From: Apteryx mantelli
Lineage: Eukaryota > Chordata > Aves > Apterygiformes > Apterygidae
DNA length: 64,000 nt
NCBI RefSeq assembly: GCF_036417845.1
Contig: NC_089980.1
Coordinates: forward strand, 66,152,501 to 66,216,500
Direction: 5' to 3'
Positions 37,561 through 50,600 of this stretch are shown here, piece by piece. The notes beneath the pieces were generated by a model, which worked only from the letters and a program-made list of their open reading frames with translations, was not told where the DNA came from and ran no database searches. A program made the translations under genes and the position numbers. The stretch's first letter is position 1, and every line of letters starts with the position of its first letter.

Positions 37561-37996
37561 CAACACCCAGCGCGGCAAAAACAGGAGCGGGCGTGCAGAC
37601 GGAGTGCAGACGTGCGGTTCTAACAGCTCGGGCATCCGTTAGTTGAACTCTTAAGCGAATTAACAAACACGTTTGAAAGTTCATTTTTACTCTTAAACCC
37701 CTGCACGTTCTGGGCTGCAGAAACGCACGTTTTTCAGGCACAGCAAAAAAACTGAACTCTCACCTTAAGCACAAAAGCAACCAAAACACCTAAATCAGAG
37801 TAGCTACTAAAACCACACAACTTGTACCACACTGTAAAACTGTGAGAAGCAGCAGGCCTCAAATGGGTAAAGTAGGGCTCAGAAAGATGCTGCAGAAACC
37901 TGTGCCTTGGCCCCATGTACTCCGTGACCTTGGGCAAGTCACGTAGTCTTCCCCACATCCCCAGCGCTGTGCAGATGGCTTTACAAAGCGTTGTGG

Positions 37997-38003
37997 AGGT
38001 AAG
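37997..38003 (+). promoter_or_regulatory. strong unassigned splice donor (GGAG|GTAAGTA)
   Basis: The plus strand shows GGAG|GTAAGTA with GT at 37999-38000, a full match to the donor consensus from -2 to +6. It lies between the orphan CpG island and the PCMT1 start. It would fit an upstream first exon of PCMT1 or of a non-coding transcript starting in the orphan island. No matching acceptor was assigned. Confidence 0.35.
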
Positions 38004-38391
38004 TACGGTCGTGTATCATCAGGTGCTGAGACCATAACAGAAAACAAGGCCCCTCCACCCAGTGTGCTTCCCAAGCGCTGGGTGCTTAAGCAGCCGGGGG
38101 AAGGAGGGGTGCACGGGGGTCCCAGCACCCCGGCGGGCGGATCTGGGCAAGCCCAGCGCGGTGGCCAAATCTCTCCACGAAAACAGCGGCCCCGAGCGGG
38201 GCCTGACAGCTGAGAGCCGCCCGCAGGCAGCGCTCCCCGCCTCCAAATACACGTCCCTACCCACGGGCCGCAGGGACAGAGGAGAAGGAGCCCCTCACGC
38301 GGGCTCCATTTAGAGCTACAAGCAGTGCCGCCAGCCTCTGCCAGGCACCCGCAGTCCCCCCCTGCTCCCGCGGGCCGAATAACCTTCCCGG

Positions 38392-38403
38392 CGCGCATGC
38401 GCG
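38392..38403. promoter_or_regulatory. NRF1 site
   Basis: CGCGCATGCGCG is a perfect palindromic match to the NRF1 consensus YGCGCAYGCGCR. It lies 34 bp upstream of the upstream PCMT1 ATG. Such sites are typical of CpG-island promoters near the transcription start. Occupancy is inferred. Confidence 0.75.
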
Positions 38404-38437
38404 GGGGGCAGCGCGGGGCGTCGGCGCTGGCCGGAGA

Positions 38438-38693
38438 ATGTCGGGCGCGCGGGGCGGTGGGCGCGTGGCCCCTCCCCCCGGCGGGCGCGCGGCAGCCGCA
38501 GCGGCGGCGGGGGGGGGCGGGGGCGAGGAGGCGGCGCCTGTGTCGGCGCTGGAGGTTGTGTCCTTCCTGGGGAAGCTGCTGTGCGCAGTCGCGGCGCTGA
38601 AGGCGGCTCTCTACCTGCTCCGCAGAGTGTGTCTAGCGATGGCCTGGAAGTCGGGAGGCGCCAGCCACTCCGAGCTCATCCACAACCTCCGCA
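38438..38693 (+). CDS. PCMT1: PCMT1 exon 1 with alternative upstream start
   Basis: The upstream ATG at 38438 has A at -3. It is in frame with the canonical ATG at 38639 (GCGATGG, strong context) and no stop intervenes. The exon ends at CTCCGCA|GTGAGT, phase 1. The 67-residue extension is Gly/Ala/Pro-rich to about residue 30, then has a hydrophobic stretch [20 protein letters not shown] ending LLRRVCLA. From memory, mammalian PCMT1 has a RefSeq isoform with a similar leader, which supports a real alternative N-terminus. [18 protein letters not shown] is the canonical 1-18. Confidence 0.9.
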
Positions 38694-41600
38694 GTGAGTC
38701 TGCGGTGCGGGGGGGCGCGGGTGGGGGCCTCCTTCCCCCTCTCGCCTCACCGTGCGGTGGCCGTTACCAGCCGCTCGGGCACACGCACTTCGCATTCCCG
38801 CGGCGCCAGCCGAGCCGCCAACTGTCAAGGAGCGGCGCCGGCGGGGGGAGGAGGCGAAGGCGGCGCCGGGCCGGGGGGTGTGTGCCTGGGTGTCCGTCCG
38901 GCTCCCTCCCGCGAGGGCGCGGCGAGCGCCGCCGCCGCCCCGCAGCCAGGCGGAGGGCGGAGGGCGGCGGCCGCTGGCGCAGGGCCGGCCCGGGCTGTTG
39001 TTGCGGGAGGAGATGCGGCGGGAGGGGCGGCGCCCGCGGCGGTCCTGAAGGGGAAGCGCCGTGCGGCGGCGGCTGTTGTCAGCCTGCCGCCTCCCGCCGT
39101 CGCCTCCCTGCCTGCCCGTAGCCGTCGTGTGCGAGGCGGGCTCCGCCGCGCGCCGGGCTCCCTGTCCGCGGCGTCCTCCTCGGTTCAGCCCGGCCGTCGC
39201 TCTCGCTGCGCTCCGGCCTCCTGTGCCCGGGGAGCGCAGCGCTCCCGCCTCTCGGGGCGAGGCGGCTGGGCGGGGGGAGCGGGCGCCCCGCGGCCCTTGA
39301 CGTGGGGGGATCGGCAGTATCAGCGGGCGCGGCGACCGCCCTTCGGGCGCTCAGGTTTCTGCCAGGTGCAGTGGGAGCTGACCTGGTTTGCGAAACCCAC
39401 CGAAATGGCCGATAAGCAAAAGATTGTTTTTGTTGGGGCGAAGGGGGTGTGTGATGACAACAGTCTACACCTGACATGTGGAGCACTGTCTTGGCTCCAG
39501 TCCCGAGCTGCTCCTTTCGAAGAGGTGGGCCACTGGGAAGGGAGAATAGCTGTAAAGGTGACAAACTCATACTGTCAGCAAGCTTTCCAGGGACTGCCTG
39601 CGACTAGGCATTCCTTGCCTTTATCTAAGGTTTATGCTGTCCCCGTGTTGAGCGTGAAAGGTATTGCACGGGTGCTCTTCACTGATGCACTGTAGTGACT
39701 TGTAGTCTGAGGGAGGATGCGGGATCATTTACATGTGATCCAAGCTGAGAGGACAGGGTGATAAGGGACCTCTTTCCTGTTCTGAGGTTCTATTTTTTTT
39801 ATTAGTCTCTGATTAGTATGTATTAGATACACATGTAGTGTCCCTTTCTTTGATCCTGGCTGACGAGTCTTTCTTTTCCTTTCCTCAAATCCACAGTCAT
39901 AGATGTAAAAGGATGTAGACTTGGAGCTGGCATTATAGCAGTTATCTCTTATTCTAGTGGTGCTGCAAGGCCATAGACAACTTTACCTGTCTGGCCTTCT
40001 CATTATTGCGGAGACAGAGGAAAATCATCATTTTCTCCAGTCTGCTTATCTTAGATCCTCTGATCCTGTGAGGTTTTCCAGCATTTTTGTTTTGCCATCA
40101 CTGATAACTCTTCCATGAAGCAGAGCAATATATGCTGAAATGATTTTCAGTTTCACTGTAAAAATTGCCTGTTTAAGAAAGGGATCTTGCAACTTTTCTA
40201 GTTACAAGAGTTGCAATGCTTTCCCCCCCACACCGCAAACTGTAAGGGCTAGAGATACTGTTCTAGTGAAACTCTGGCATAAGTCTTCTTACAGTGCAGG
40301 GGAAACCTTTCTGATGTAAAAATGGATTCCAAGCTCCAAAATATATCTAAAAAGTGATTATTGCCCAGAATTGTTTACAGCTCTGAGAACCCGAAGGCAA
40401 AACTGATTTCTTTACTGAAGAAAACAATGACGGTGCATTTCAACACATGGAGACTGTTTAGGGCTTTGCAAATTAAAAAAAAAAAAGTTAAAACCCATTA
40501 TACTAAGAAGACAACAAACACCCTATATATAAAGAGAAAAGCAAACTGGAAGTTCAATATTTCAATCTCAAAATATTAAGTGATAGTAATTACCAGGAAA
40601 ATTGCAGGCTGTAAATTTTTCCCCCATATTTTTTCCTGTTTATCCCGAAGTATTTTGAGTGACAGTAAAAGTGAATTGAAAATAAAACATTCTAAAGGCA
40701 TAGAGGCTTTTGATCTTGCAGCAAGACTGTGTTGCTGATTGCTATTTTGTTGACATAAGTGGGAGTGCAGTGATGGTGCTGGGCTCTACTGGTGCACAGC
40801 AGTTGCAGGATTAAGACCAGAAACTTTAGGTAAGAGTTTACCAGGTAAAGTGATAACTTGTTGCTGTAGTTCTGGAAAAAAAAAATAGAAGAAAGTGCCG
40901 TTTTGTCTGATACATGATTCTCTTAGAGATATGTTTTTAACAAACTTAAAAAAATCATTGGCTACAAAGACTAAAATGTTCTAGAGAGTTAATTTTCAAT
41001 AGTAGATTGCTTAATGCATTTAACTTTTTGCTCTAAAAAGAGCTAAACAGCTCTACAGCCTTTTATGCTAGACATAAGAATGTCAGCCAGATTAGGTCAA
41101 TTTGATGGTGTGTTAGTGTGTAATTTGTGCATGTGTAATTTAGTAACTTTGTGTGTAGTTTAGTGTATGAGTAATTTGTGTAACTTTCAGAATTAAAAAG
41201 AAGGAAACAACTCACAGTGTAGTGACACAATATGTTTTTTTCCACAGTGAAGCCTGGTTGAGAGGTTCTTACACCTGCCCTTATGCCACAAGTTGCCCTG
41301 GTTGTACTGAGAGAAAAGCTTGTGAGGGAGACTGTGTTGTAGGACTGGATCACTTTCTCCTCACTCCACATTCAAAAAACCCCCCCAAAAAACCGAGGTT
41401 TAAACCTCTCAAAATCAGTAAGCAGTTGTATTGTTAGACAAGTAGTGAGCTTTGGTATAGGTGTAAGTGGGCTGGGAAAAGTGGGAACTTCTTAAATTGG
41501 TTTTGCTTTTAAATAAAAAATCAATGGAAAACTCCTTTACAGTTCTTTAAAAGAACAGTAAAGATTATTTTTTATTAGAAGTTGTTATTGACAGTTAATA

Positions 41601-44600
41601 ATGCTTCTATCTTGGGGTGATAAAGTGTTCTAGTTTCATGAAGTTATATTGGCATGTGCTCAATTCACTGTTGCCTTAACTGTGGAAATAGCTTGTTCTA
41701 TAATGGTAGCAGTCATTGTGTTAGAGCAGTGCTAAGTGCTTGTGTGTGTTTGCATGCAGACTTAGGCAGCTGTTCCTTACAAGCCTTGTCTTTGTTTTCA
41801 TACCTTTAAAAGGTGCAAACTAATGAAGAAGGCCCTGGAAACCTGCATATTTTTCAGCGCATGCTTAGACACAAGTGATTGAAGAATGTTGTGTGGCTTT
41901 TTTGTTTTTATCTATTTTCTCAGTGTTCTGAAAACATGTTTTTGCACCATTAATTTGAGGCATCATAGATGTACAAATTTGTGACATATAAAGTTACTTT
42001 GAATGTTAATGCTTTTTTCTTCACAATAAAAGTGCTGTCCTTAAATATGCTGACTGTTTCCTCAAGGTGTTCAGCTACTTTGTTTTCCAGTATCTTTTGA
42101 AACTACTTCTCCTTTAAAAAACGTTTTTTTTTCCACTGAATGTTTGATTCTCCCAGTATTAGAGCAATTTAAAAATTATATTTTTCACCTTTGTAGAGTA
42201 ATTATTTAAATCTTTGCTTTTTCCTAACTGAAAATGGTTGAAGTATATGTCTTCAAACTTGCACACCTTTCCCCCCTAAATAATTAAAACAAAAATCTTT
42301 GAGCTGACAGCACTTCTAGAAAACTTTCTCCTATTACCTAACTGCAGGTTACTGGAGGGTTGCAAATCATACTTGACACTGAAATATTCAGTTGTGTTTA
42401 AATGCATAACTGTGAGTAGTGGTCCTTTTTGTGGTGAGCCTAGCATATAGAGATATTGAGAAAAAAGGAAAAGACTAAGTAGTTGGTGATTTATTTACCA
42501 TTATCTTGCTGTTTGAAGACCTTTGGATTCTAAATCACTATCTCTCATCCCCTGCCCCTCCCCCTTTAATCTGTTGATATCCACTGTTGTCTTGATTTCA
42601 CTATTGGTTCATTTTAATCTCCTGTCTTTCATACTTGGGTTCTTGCCATGTCCTGTTACTTTACACTCCAGTCTTAGAAATCGGGTTTTTTTCCACCACC
42701 TGCAGAACTGAAAAATTGATCCCTGTCCAATTCACAATCCATCAAAGTTAATCGTTTCATTATCACACCTCTCTTTCCTACAATCAATAGGGAATGCCAC
42801 CATAAGAGAATCATTCTTTGCCTGTTTCCCTGATCATGTTGTGCCACTGGTGTCATAACCATGTGTACATGCTTTCGAATCCACATTGTCAGGCTTGAAG
42901 GTGAAGTAACTTGATTGTGACTAAAGTGCTGCATAATGTTGTCAACCATCTTTGGGCTTGTTTCCTGCTACCGTCCTTTCTTTTTCCCCATCTGATAGGC
43001 TTGTATCACAAATGTTAGTAAACTGTCATTTACAAGGTATCTCAAATTCCATAGAAGTTAATAGCTCACTTGAGAGACAGATTCTATTTCTTTCTGTGTG
43101 AATTGTGTTTTGAATGAATATTTGTTCAAATATTGCCAGGCTTTGAGAACTATGTTCTTAGACATGCTAAGGATATTTCTCTGAGGGTTTTGTTATTCAG
43201 ATGTTAAATAATTAAAAATCACATTGTCTTCCTTGGCAAGTTTCATTGTAGTGAAGGCTTATCAACAAAGAATCTGCACCTTTGTTGCAGAATTCAGTTT
43301 TCTGATTGCTGAGAACAGATCTCTTTCTACAAACTACCATGAACATAAAGGCATTCAATTGGCCTCACTGAGCCTGAGCTTGATTCAGCAAGAACTGAAC
43401 GTATTTTTTTTTCCTGCCATGGCATTTCCCTTGGATTATCCAGATCTCTTCTACAACAGACTAATGGTGCTCTAGGGGGAGTAATGTAACATGGATAACA
43501 GTGAAGAAGGAACAGCAATTGAAAATTAAAAAAACAATAAAAACAACTTAAGAACCCAAATTTACTACTTGTACTGTACAAACAATTATGCTGCCTGTTG
43601 CCTGCATTCAGTGAACAGACTTTCCTTTAACATGTATGTTGTATTGAGGCTTGAGTGACTAACCATTGTAACTCATGGCAGGATAAGGAAACAATTGAAA
43701 ATTGAACTATTTTTTAAAATCAGAAAATGAACACATCCACTGATATGTTACTTTAAGAATATTTAAAATTTGTTAGAATTAGTTAATGGCTCATGAGGCA
43801 TAGGTGTGAAATCTGGAATAATGCTATTTTCTAAGTATTAACAATTTTGATTTTGTTAGTAAATATTTCAAATAATTGAGTTAGACTTGTCATGAGACTT
43901 TTTTATTAGTGATTTAATTATTTGTTAATGATATGCCTATACCAGTCAAATATTTTGAAGGAATTTGTACTTGATCTTCCAAGAGAATGGCCTTCAGGTA
44001 AATCAAGCCAATTTAACATTCCAGAAAGTAAGAAATGTTAACAAAAATAAAAAATAACCTACAAAAAGACATCATTTTATTTATTTGTAAATTAGGATTT
44101 TATTCTTAACTGTTCTGTGTTATTGGCATATCTATTTTTTTCCCCCTAAATGTTAGCAAGATGTCAATGTAATGATAAAAACATACCCTATTTTCTCGCA
44201 AAACAATGCCAAAATTCAGTGAAGCAAAGTCCAAAGCTTCAGTTATCCGAAAAAAGGGAATATGTTTCTGGCTGCTTAAAATATCACTCTTTCAAATCAG
44301 TCATCTTAATTAAAAATGCTTATTTCTTTTGCTTGACTGAAAATAAACTTTTTGTCTCTGGCTGGGGTTAATGGCATAATACTATTTTTCTGATAGTATG
44401 AAGCTGCCTAATAATCCATAGTAGAATGAAAATAATTTTGCAAATCTGTCCCTTAGAGGGGATTACCATTGCTTGTGGGCATGTTAAAAAGTGGGAACCT
44501 GGTATGTTTTAGTTTCAATACAACTCCAAGCTTTTTTTTTTTTAATGCTACTGTTTATTTTACCCTGCTGTAGTATAAAGAGCTTACTGAGAGCTATTTA

Positions 44601-47600
44601 TAAGCTTGAGAAGAAACTGCACAATGTTGGTGTTATTTTGAATGACTGTTTCTGCAAATATAATACATCAAAGTCATGTTTGTTAGTGGTTTTTAATTTT
44701 TATAAGTAAAAATTTTTCTTTAGGCTGATTAATACAATTAACCTCTTGTGGTAATGCTTTTTGTTTTGATTTGAATAAGACTAACATTATCAAATTTTGG
44801 CAAAAACAGAGCAAACTTTTTCAGAACTTGAGGCCAGTACATTTTTGGAAGGACATCCCTCCTGGCCTGGTTGACTTGTGATTGTTTTGAGACTTCAGAG
44901 CCCAAATGCTACAACATTGGTCTTGAACACAAAATAGATTTAAATGCTCGCACTGACAAGAACTAAAAAAGATAATCATACAAATGTAACTTTAGAAGTC
45001 CTTCCTTATTACTACTAGTGCAACAGCTCTGTATGTCATTTTGTATCTCACTTTGTACATTTGTTAATATTCTGTAAATATTATTTTGATTTATGAAGTT
45101 TTATCTTTTTAGCTTGGGACATTCCTGGAGATAGCAGAGCTCATTGCTCTTAGCAATGGAGTTGGTTCTCATGGTTTTCAGGAGTGTCAGCTTTGGTGGT
45201 TCCCCATTTTAATGGAGTTGCCACAGAACAATAAGCAAAGTTTCAGAGGAAATTTAAGACAGACTTCTTCATTGGGAGACTAGTTGGCTCAGCCTAGAGA
45301 ATCATGCTTGGATGCCCTAAAGGTTGGACTCATCTTTTGCTGTTCTATAGTAGAATAATTGTCTCCTGTATCCCTCAGCTTTTGCGTAGTACTAGTGCCT
45401 GTTTAAATGAAGCCACTTTCATTGTCACAGGCAGCCAGTGTGGTCTGGCTGCTGTTTTTGACAGCACTGCCTTTTCTGAAAACAGACTAGCAAAGCTGAT
45501 GCATGGAATTTGTTTGGTGAGATACAAGATGTGCAACATCTATGTTTCTTTAAAGATTTACTGAAGATACTGAGCAGTCTGCCTCAAGCCTTACTGTGAG
45601 GAGAGTTCTTTGTCTATTTATCCTATCCAGATATGTTTATCTTAACATCTGCAACAGAATTTTGTTACTGTTAATGGTTGTCATGACCTTGTATTGAACT
45701 CTTTGGTTTTGACTTCCCATGTGATCTGTAAGTGAAGCTCATTCCCTTCAAATATAGAGTGATCAATATGTGCTGCTAGTGCTCAGAGGTAGTCTTCCTC
45801 ATCTTTGCTCAGGCCTTTACAGTTTATTGGAAAATGCAGTGTGTGTAATTGCAGGCTGAACCCAATCTTGATGTCACTTCATTCTTTCATGCACACTCAG
45901 CTGCTGATATAGATCTAATTTAAATTGATATGACTATTTAAATGAATATGACACACACTGTACAGCTAACGTAGTCCCTAATAGTATCTTTATTGCAATA
46001 AGCAAAGAGCTAGCATGTCTTTCCCCTCCCCATCCCACCAGAAGAAAACGATTAATACCTACTTTGCAACATTAGCCTACAATACAAGGGAGCAATATAG
46101 CTATGGTTAAATATGTCTAAATTAGTCATGTGCAGATTTACAGATCCATGAAAATGAATAGAGAGCTGTTATCTGTTATATCAAATGGACAGATTGTTTT
46201 TGAGTATAGTTCATCAGTATTAAATGGACAGGGAATACTCCCATAAAGTACAAGTGAAATTACAGGAGGTAAGTTTGTATTTAACTGTGTCTTGAGGATG
46301 AATACTAATTCATCTGTTGTATTGAACCCAGCTTTTGGTTCCCACGTGGTTTTACATGTATATGTTTTCAGTAGCATTTAGGTTTTCTGGGGGTTTAGTT
46401 TGTTTTTAATTCCTGCCTCTTTGGGAATTCCCTGAGATCTTGTTTTTTTTCTAGACTCAAGATTAGTTCTGATGGTCCCTTACTTTCCTCATTCTTCCTC
46501 TAGTCATTCTTTCTCTGAACTGCAGAATCTTAACTGATTAGCCATTCTTCCAGAAGTTAACTGTATGCAACCTTCTGTTCAAACCTTCTGTATTTTGAAG
46601 CCATGTCATAGTGAAAACAGACCTTCAGCTGAATGTTTGAGGCACATACTCTTAAGTAATCAGCAAAGCACAAGAGGCTTGTATGTATGCATGGTTTAAA
46701 AAATGCCCATTTGCAAACACTTGGTTTAAGTTTCTTTAGCACAAAGAGCTTTGTACATTTGGGGATCAGTGTCCTTTTTTTGGATCTCAGGATGCTTATC
46801 CATCATTTCTCCTGCAAAGTCTTTTCTTTGTCTTCATGGTTGTAATGAAATCTTCCCATGCTTGTTACTTAAATAAAATTCTATTAACTAAATTAATTTC
46901 CTTTTTTTTTTTTTTTTCTTCCTCTCCCCACCAAAAAGACCCAAGCCTTAAAAACATCTATCAGTTGATCAGCTGCTCAATACTAACTAGCGTCATGTTG
47001 CTTGAAAATCAAGATCTGGTCCTAGTCCAGCCTATTTTCCTTCTGGAAGTTGCTAGTTGTTTTGTATGGTTCAAATGGAGATATCTGAAAACTGTTGTTT
47101 GTCACTTAAGTAATTTGAATCAATTTCATTTCATCTTTTGCGAAATAGGGCTGACCTTTGCATCATACTTTAAGACCTCTCTTTGATTTGAAATATTGCT
47201 GCTGTATTGAACAGTCATCTCCATAAATGCAGTGCTTTGCAGTAGTTATGGGGAAAGTCATCTGTGAAGAAGCTGAATCGTGTAGATGCTGAAATAGTCT
47301 CCCAGTAAATTGTTTTGGGATCTGCATGAGTATTTTGTCTATGTGAAGCCTGCAACAGGAAGTGTCTCAGCAGCTGTTTCTCAGCTATGACGGGCCATTG
47401 CAGCAGGACCATTTATAGTTTGTGTAGTAAGCTTGTGTGCTAGATTATATAATAGAGCAATGAGACATCCTTTTTGTGGTCTAGAAGCTAGTGTTAATGT
47501 AGATGTTGACTGCTAGCGCTTTATGGTTTAGTTGGAAGCTTGTTTGATCAACAGTCAGGATACCGTCAGTGATGTGTAGACAGTTCTTTGAAAGATAAGC

Positions 47601-50600
47601 ATTTCAGTATTTAGTTCCCAACAAAGGCAGAGATTGTTTACTTATTTCAAGTCCATGGTGTCTTTCAAAGTTCTGGCTCTTTTCTTGCACTCTGACAATC
47701 AACTGCCCTGTTTCCCTGGTTACGTTCAATAGTGGTATATTTACACCTTCAAATGCAAGGACGGCTATATGAGCTTTTTTTTTTTTTCTGTTTTCAAGGT
47801 GTTATTTGTGGAAGAGAGGCAGACCAGAATGAGTTTTCAAAACATGCTCCAATTATGTCAAGTTGTCATTGCAGCAGCCTCTGTAGAGAGTAACTCTTGA
47901 ACTCTGCAGGCCATGCTGTACTCTTAAATAGTTTCTTTGCAGTTTCAACCCTTTGAAGCTTAGGAGTTGTGCTGATATAACTAATAAATGGAGATTAATT
48001 TTGGTTTTAAACTCTGAACTAACCAATGGGTTTGGGTATTGGTCTTTGCTTGTAAGCACTTTCTAATTTAATATCTGATTTGTTTTCATTACTGATTATG
48101 AGAGTTTTGGAACCAAGCAGTCGTCTTAACTTCCAAGAAGGAGAGATCTGTGCACACTGAAAAGAAAAATCAAGCTAAATATATTTAATTATGAATGATT
48201 TTTCCTGCCATACATAGCTTTTCTTTTAAGATTTAGAAACTGTTTTGCATTGATATTTTATTAATAAATAACTTACTATTAATTGTCTTATTTTTTGGCA
48301 TTTAGAGATAGCATGGAAATAGAATGACTTGTTTGCAATATAAACTTTATTATTGGAATTTTCTTAGGGAAGGTACTTATTTTCTGAGCAATTCAGAAAC
48401 TAATAGATATTTGCTCCAGACAGAATTAAGATATTTGCTCTTGGTCATCTTAAGACTGACTGCTGGAGGAAGGAAAGGTCTTGCATTTGATTTCCAGTAC
48501 CTTACAGCTGCTCTTGTTCAACCCTTAGGCTAAGAAAAGTTCAATTTGTTATCATCATGGAAAAAATTACTATGTTGCCTTTACCATTTAGGGCTTGCTT
48601 GCTTTTTTTTTTTTTTTTTTTAATTCCTTCCTTTAAGCTTACTGTTGTTGTTACTTTAGGACTTAATAACACGAGTGTTCTAAAACTTCAGTTTTTGTGC
48701 TCCATTGTTCTCCATTGTTCAATAAATGAATTTGAAAAGTACAATTAATTTACTGGGGGATAACAAGATAACCCTGTAATTCCACGTTCATCATTGAGAG
48801 GCTGTGTTTTTATGAAAAGGAAGCATTGTTTGATAATTGAAGCACATGCCTGAGACAGGAGATCCAGCTTCTCCTCATGGTTTTGCTGGGAACTCTGAGT
48901 TTGGATAATTTGCTCAACTTCTTATTTACTGATGAAAAAGATGATACTACTCAAAGACGGTCCACCATTCAGCAAATCTCAGGAGTACTTGCTGGATGGA
49001 AGGTCTTGGGATTTGTAGAGTACTCGCAGCTACTGCTTTCAGTTCTTTGGGTTGTTTGTCCATCAGCGTAAGCATCACGCTTGGTAAGGTTGAGCTCTTT
49101 TAATCTGATTAAACAACGTGGGGGAAGAATGGGTGAAAATGTTTAAGCAAAATAGCAGAATGTCAGGAAAATTTTCATAAATGCTGACAGGTGAATTTAC
49201 TTGGTGATACCCTAAGCAGAAGGATGACAGTAGTAGATGAGAGAGGTGGCAGGCATGAAATGTTGTTTAAAAAAAGAGGAACAGATTAAGGGGCTGTGTG
49301 AAAGAAGAGGGCTGGAAAAAGCCTCCAGTTACAGCAGAGTAGAAGAGGTCCACTGAAGACTGGAGGAGGTTCCCTGCCTGACGGTAGGGCCTTGCTTGGC
49401 CTGGTCTGCAGTTGCCTTTCCGACTAGAATCTTGAGCTGGTTATTCTCTGCATGTTTTCCCCCAAGGCCCAAAAGGAAAGCGTGGATGTTCCCTATAGCT
49501 TCTAGAATATACGCATCTGTCTGCACAATACAGCATCAAGGAATAAATCACTGTTTTAGATTTTTCCTGAAGATGTTCCTCACCTGCTTGTTCCCCCCCA
49601 CCGCTTCCCCAAAGAGCCTTCACTCCTGTTATAATCAGCTCTTGATTATTCTCCTGCCCCTCCTTGTTTCTGAACAGAACCCAAGCTGGCTGTAGCCAAT
49701 AGTGAAAGCAAATGACACTAGGCTTTTTCTCAGAAAGGACATTTATCCCAGAGGTACTTCTTGGTGATATCTAATAAGAAGCTAACAGTAAAGTTTGGGA
49801 TTTCTATGCTTAGTTCCCAGAATTAATATGTAATTCCAAATGGTTGAGGAAAAAGACTTTTTTTTTTTTTTTTCCTTACTATCGTATATCATCGGTACCT
49901 GTGTGTTGGTGGGTGGACAGAAGGAGGGAGAGAGAGAGACATGTTCCCTTTAACTGGGACAGTAGTATGCAGTTCTGAACGAAGTCAAAGCACAGGGTAT
50001 GCGTAATGTGTTGTAGGGGAGTATATGTTTTTTAGGAAGTTATCAGAATAATATTTTTAAAGTAGCACTCTTCTCCTTTATAATTTGGTAGTATGTTCTT
50101 ATTGCAATCCTACCTGATACTTTGTCTCTGGAGCAAAAAGCAAAATATCTTTTGGGGTTATTTTTCTCTCTAATGTCAAGCCTCTGTTATCTATAATAAT
50201 GAAAGCCTAGGACACCAGGTAGTAGGGAGGAAAACAAAAAAACACAAGTGATAAGGGTAGTTAGGAGCGGATTGTAGGCAGTCGAGAAAGCCTCTGCAGA
50301 AGTTAGCCCAGACCTCTACAGGAAGTATTTAATGTTGATAGTATGTTCAAAAACTGATGTAACTTCAATTGAGACAATCTCACAAAAACTCCCTAAACTG
50401 ATTTTTATAGTACTACATTTTGGGCTGTATTTTGCAAGTGCAGAAATTAAAATTAAAAAAAGAGACAAATTTCCAAATAAATCCTCCTTGTTTAAAATCA
50501 GTAGTTCAGTGAAGCATTCTGTTATTGAAATTTTGGTCATTTGGGGTTTAAACTGTTACTTTTAATGCAAATGATTAGTTTTTCTCCTGTTTATTTTCTA

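Larger units (their letters stand above)
38050..39370. promoter_or_regulatory. CpG island at the PCMT1 5' end
   Basis: A broad CpG-rich block covering upstream sequence, PCMT1 exon 1 and the beginning of intron 1. It contains the NRF1 palindrome at 38392-38403. Open frames of up to 333 codons downstream of the exon 1 donor are GC-driven and are not called. Confidence 0.85.

Noticed and set aside
37182-37741. Minus-strand open frames across the orphan CpG island
   Set aside because: GC-biased composition, no recognisable domain, and several overlapping frames open together.
38694-39695. 333-codon plus-strand open frame after PCMT1 exon 1
   Set aside because: It begins at the exon 1 donor, runs through the CpG island with Arg/Gly/Ala bias, and matches no family; PCMT1 splices over it to exon 2.
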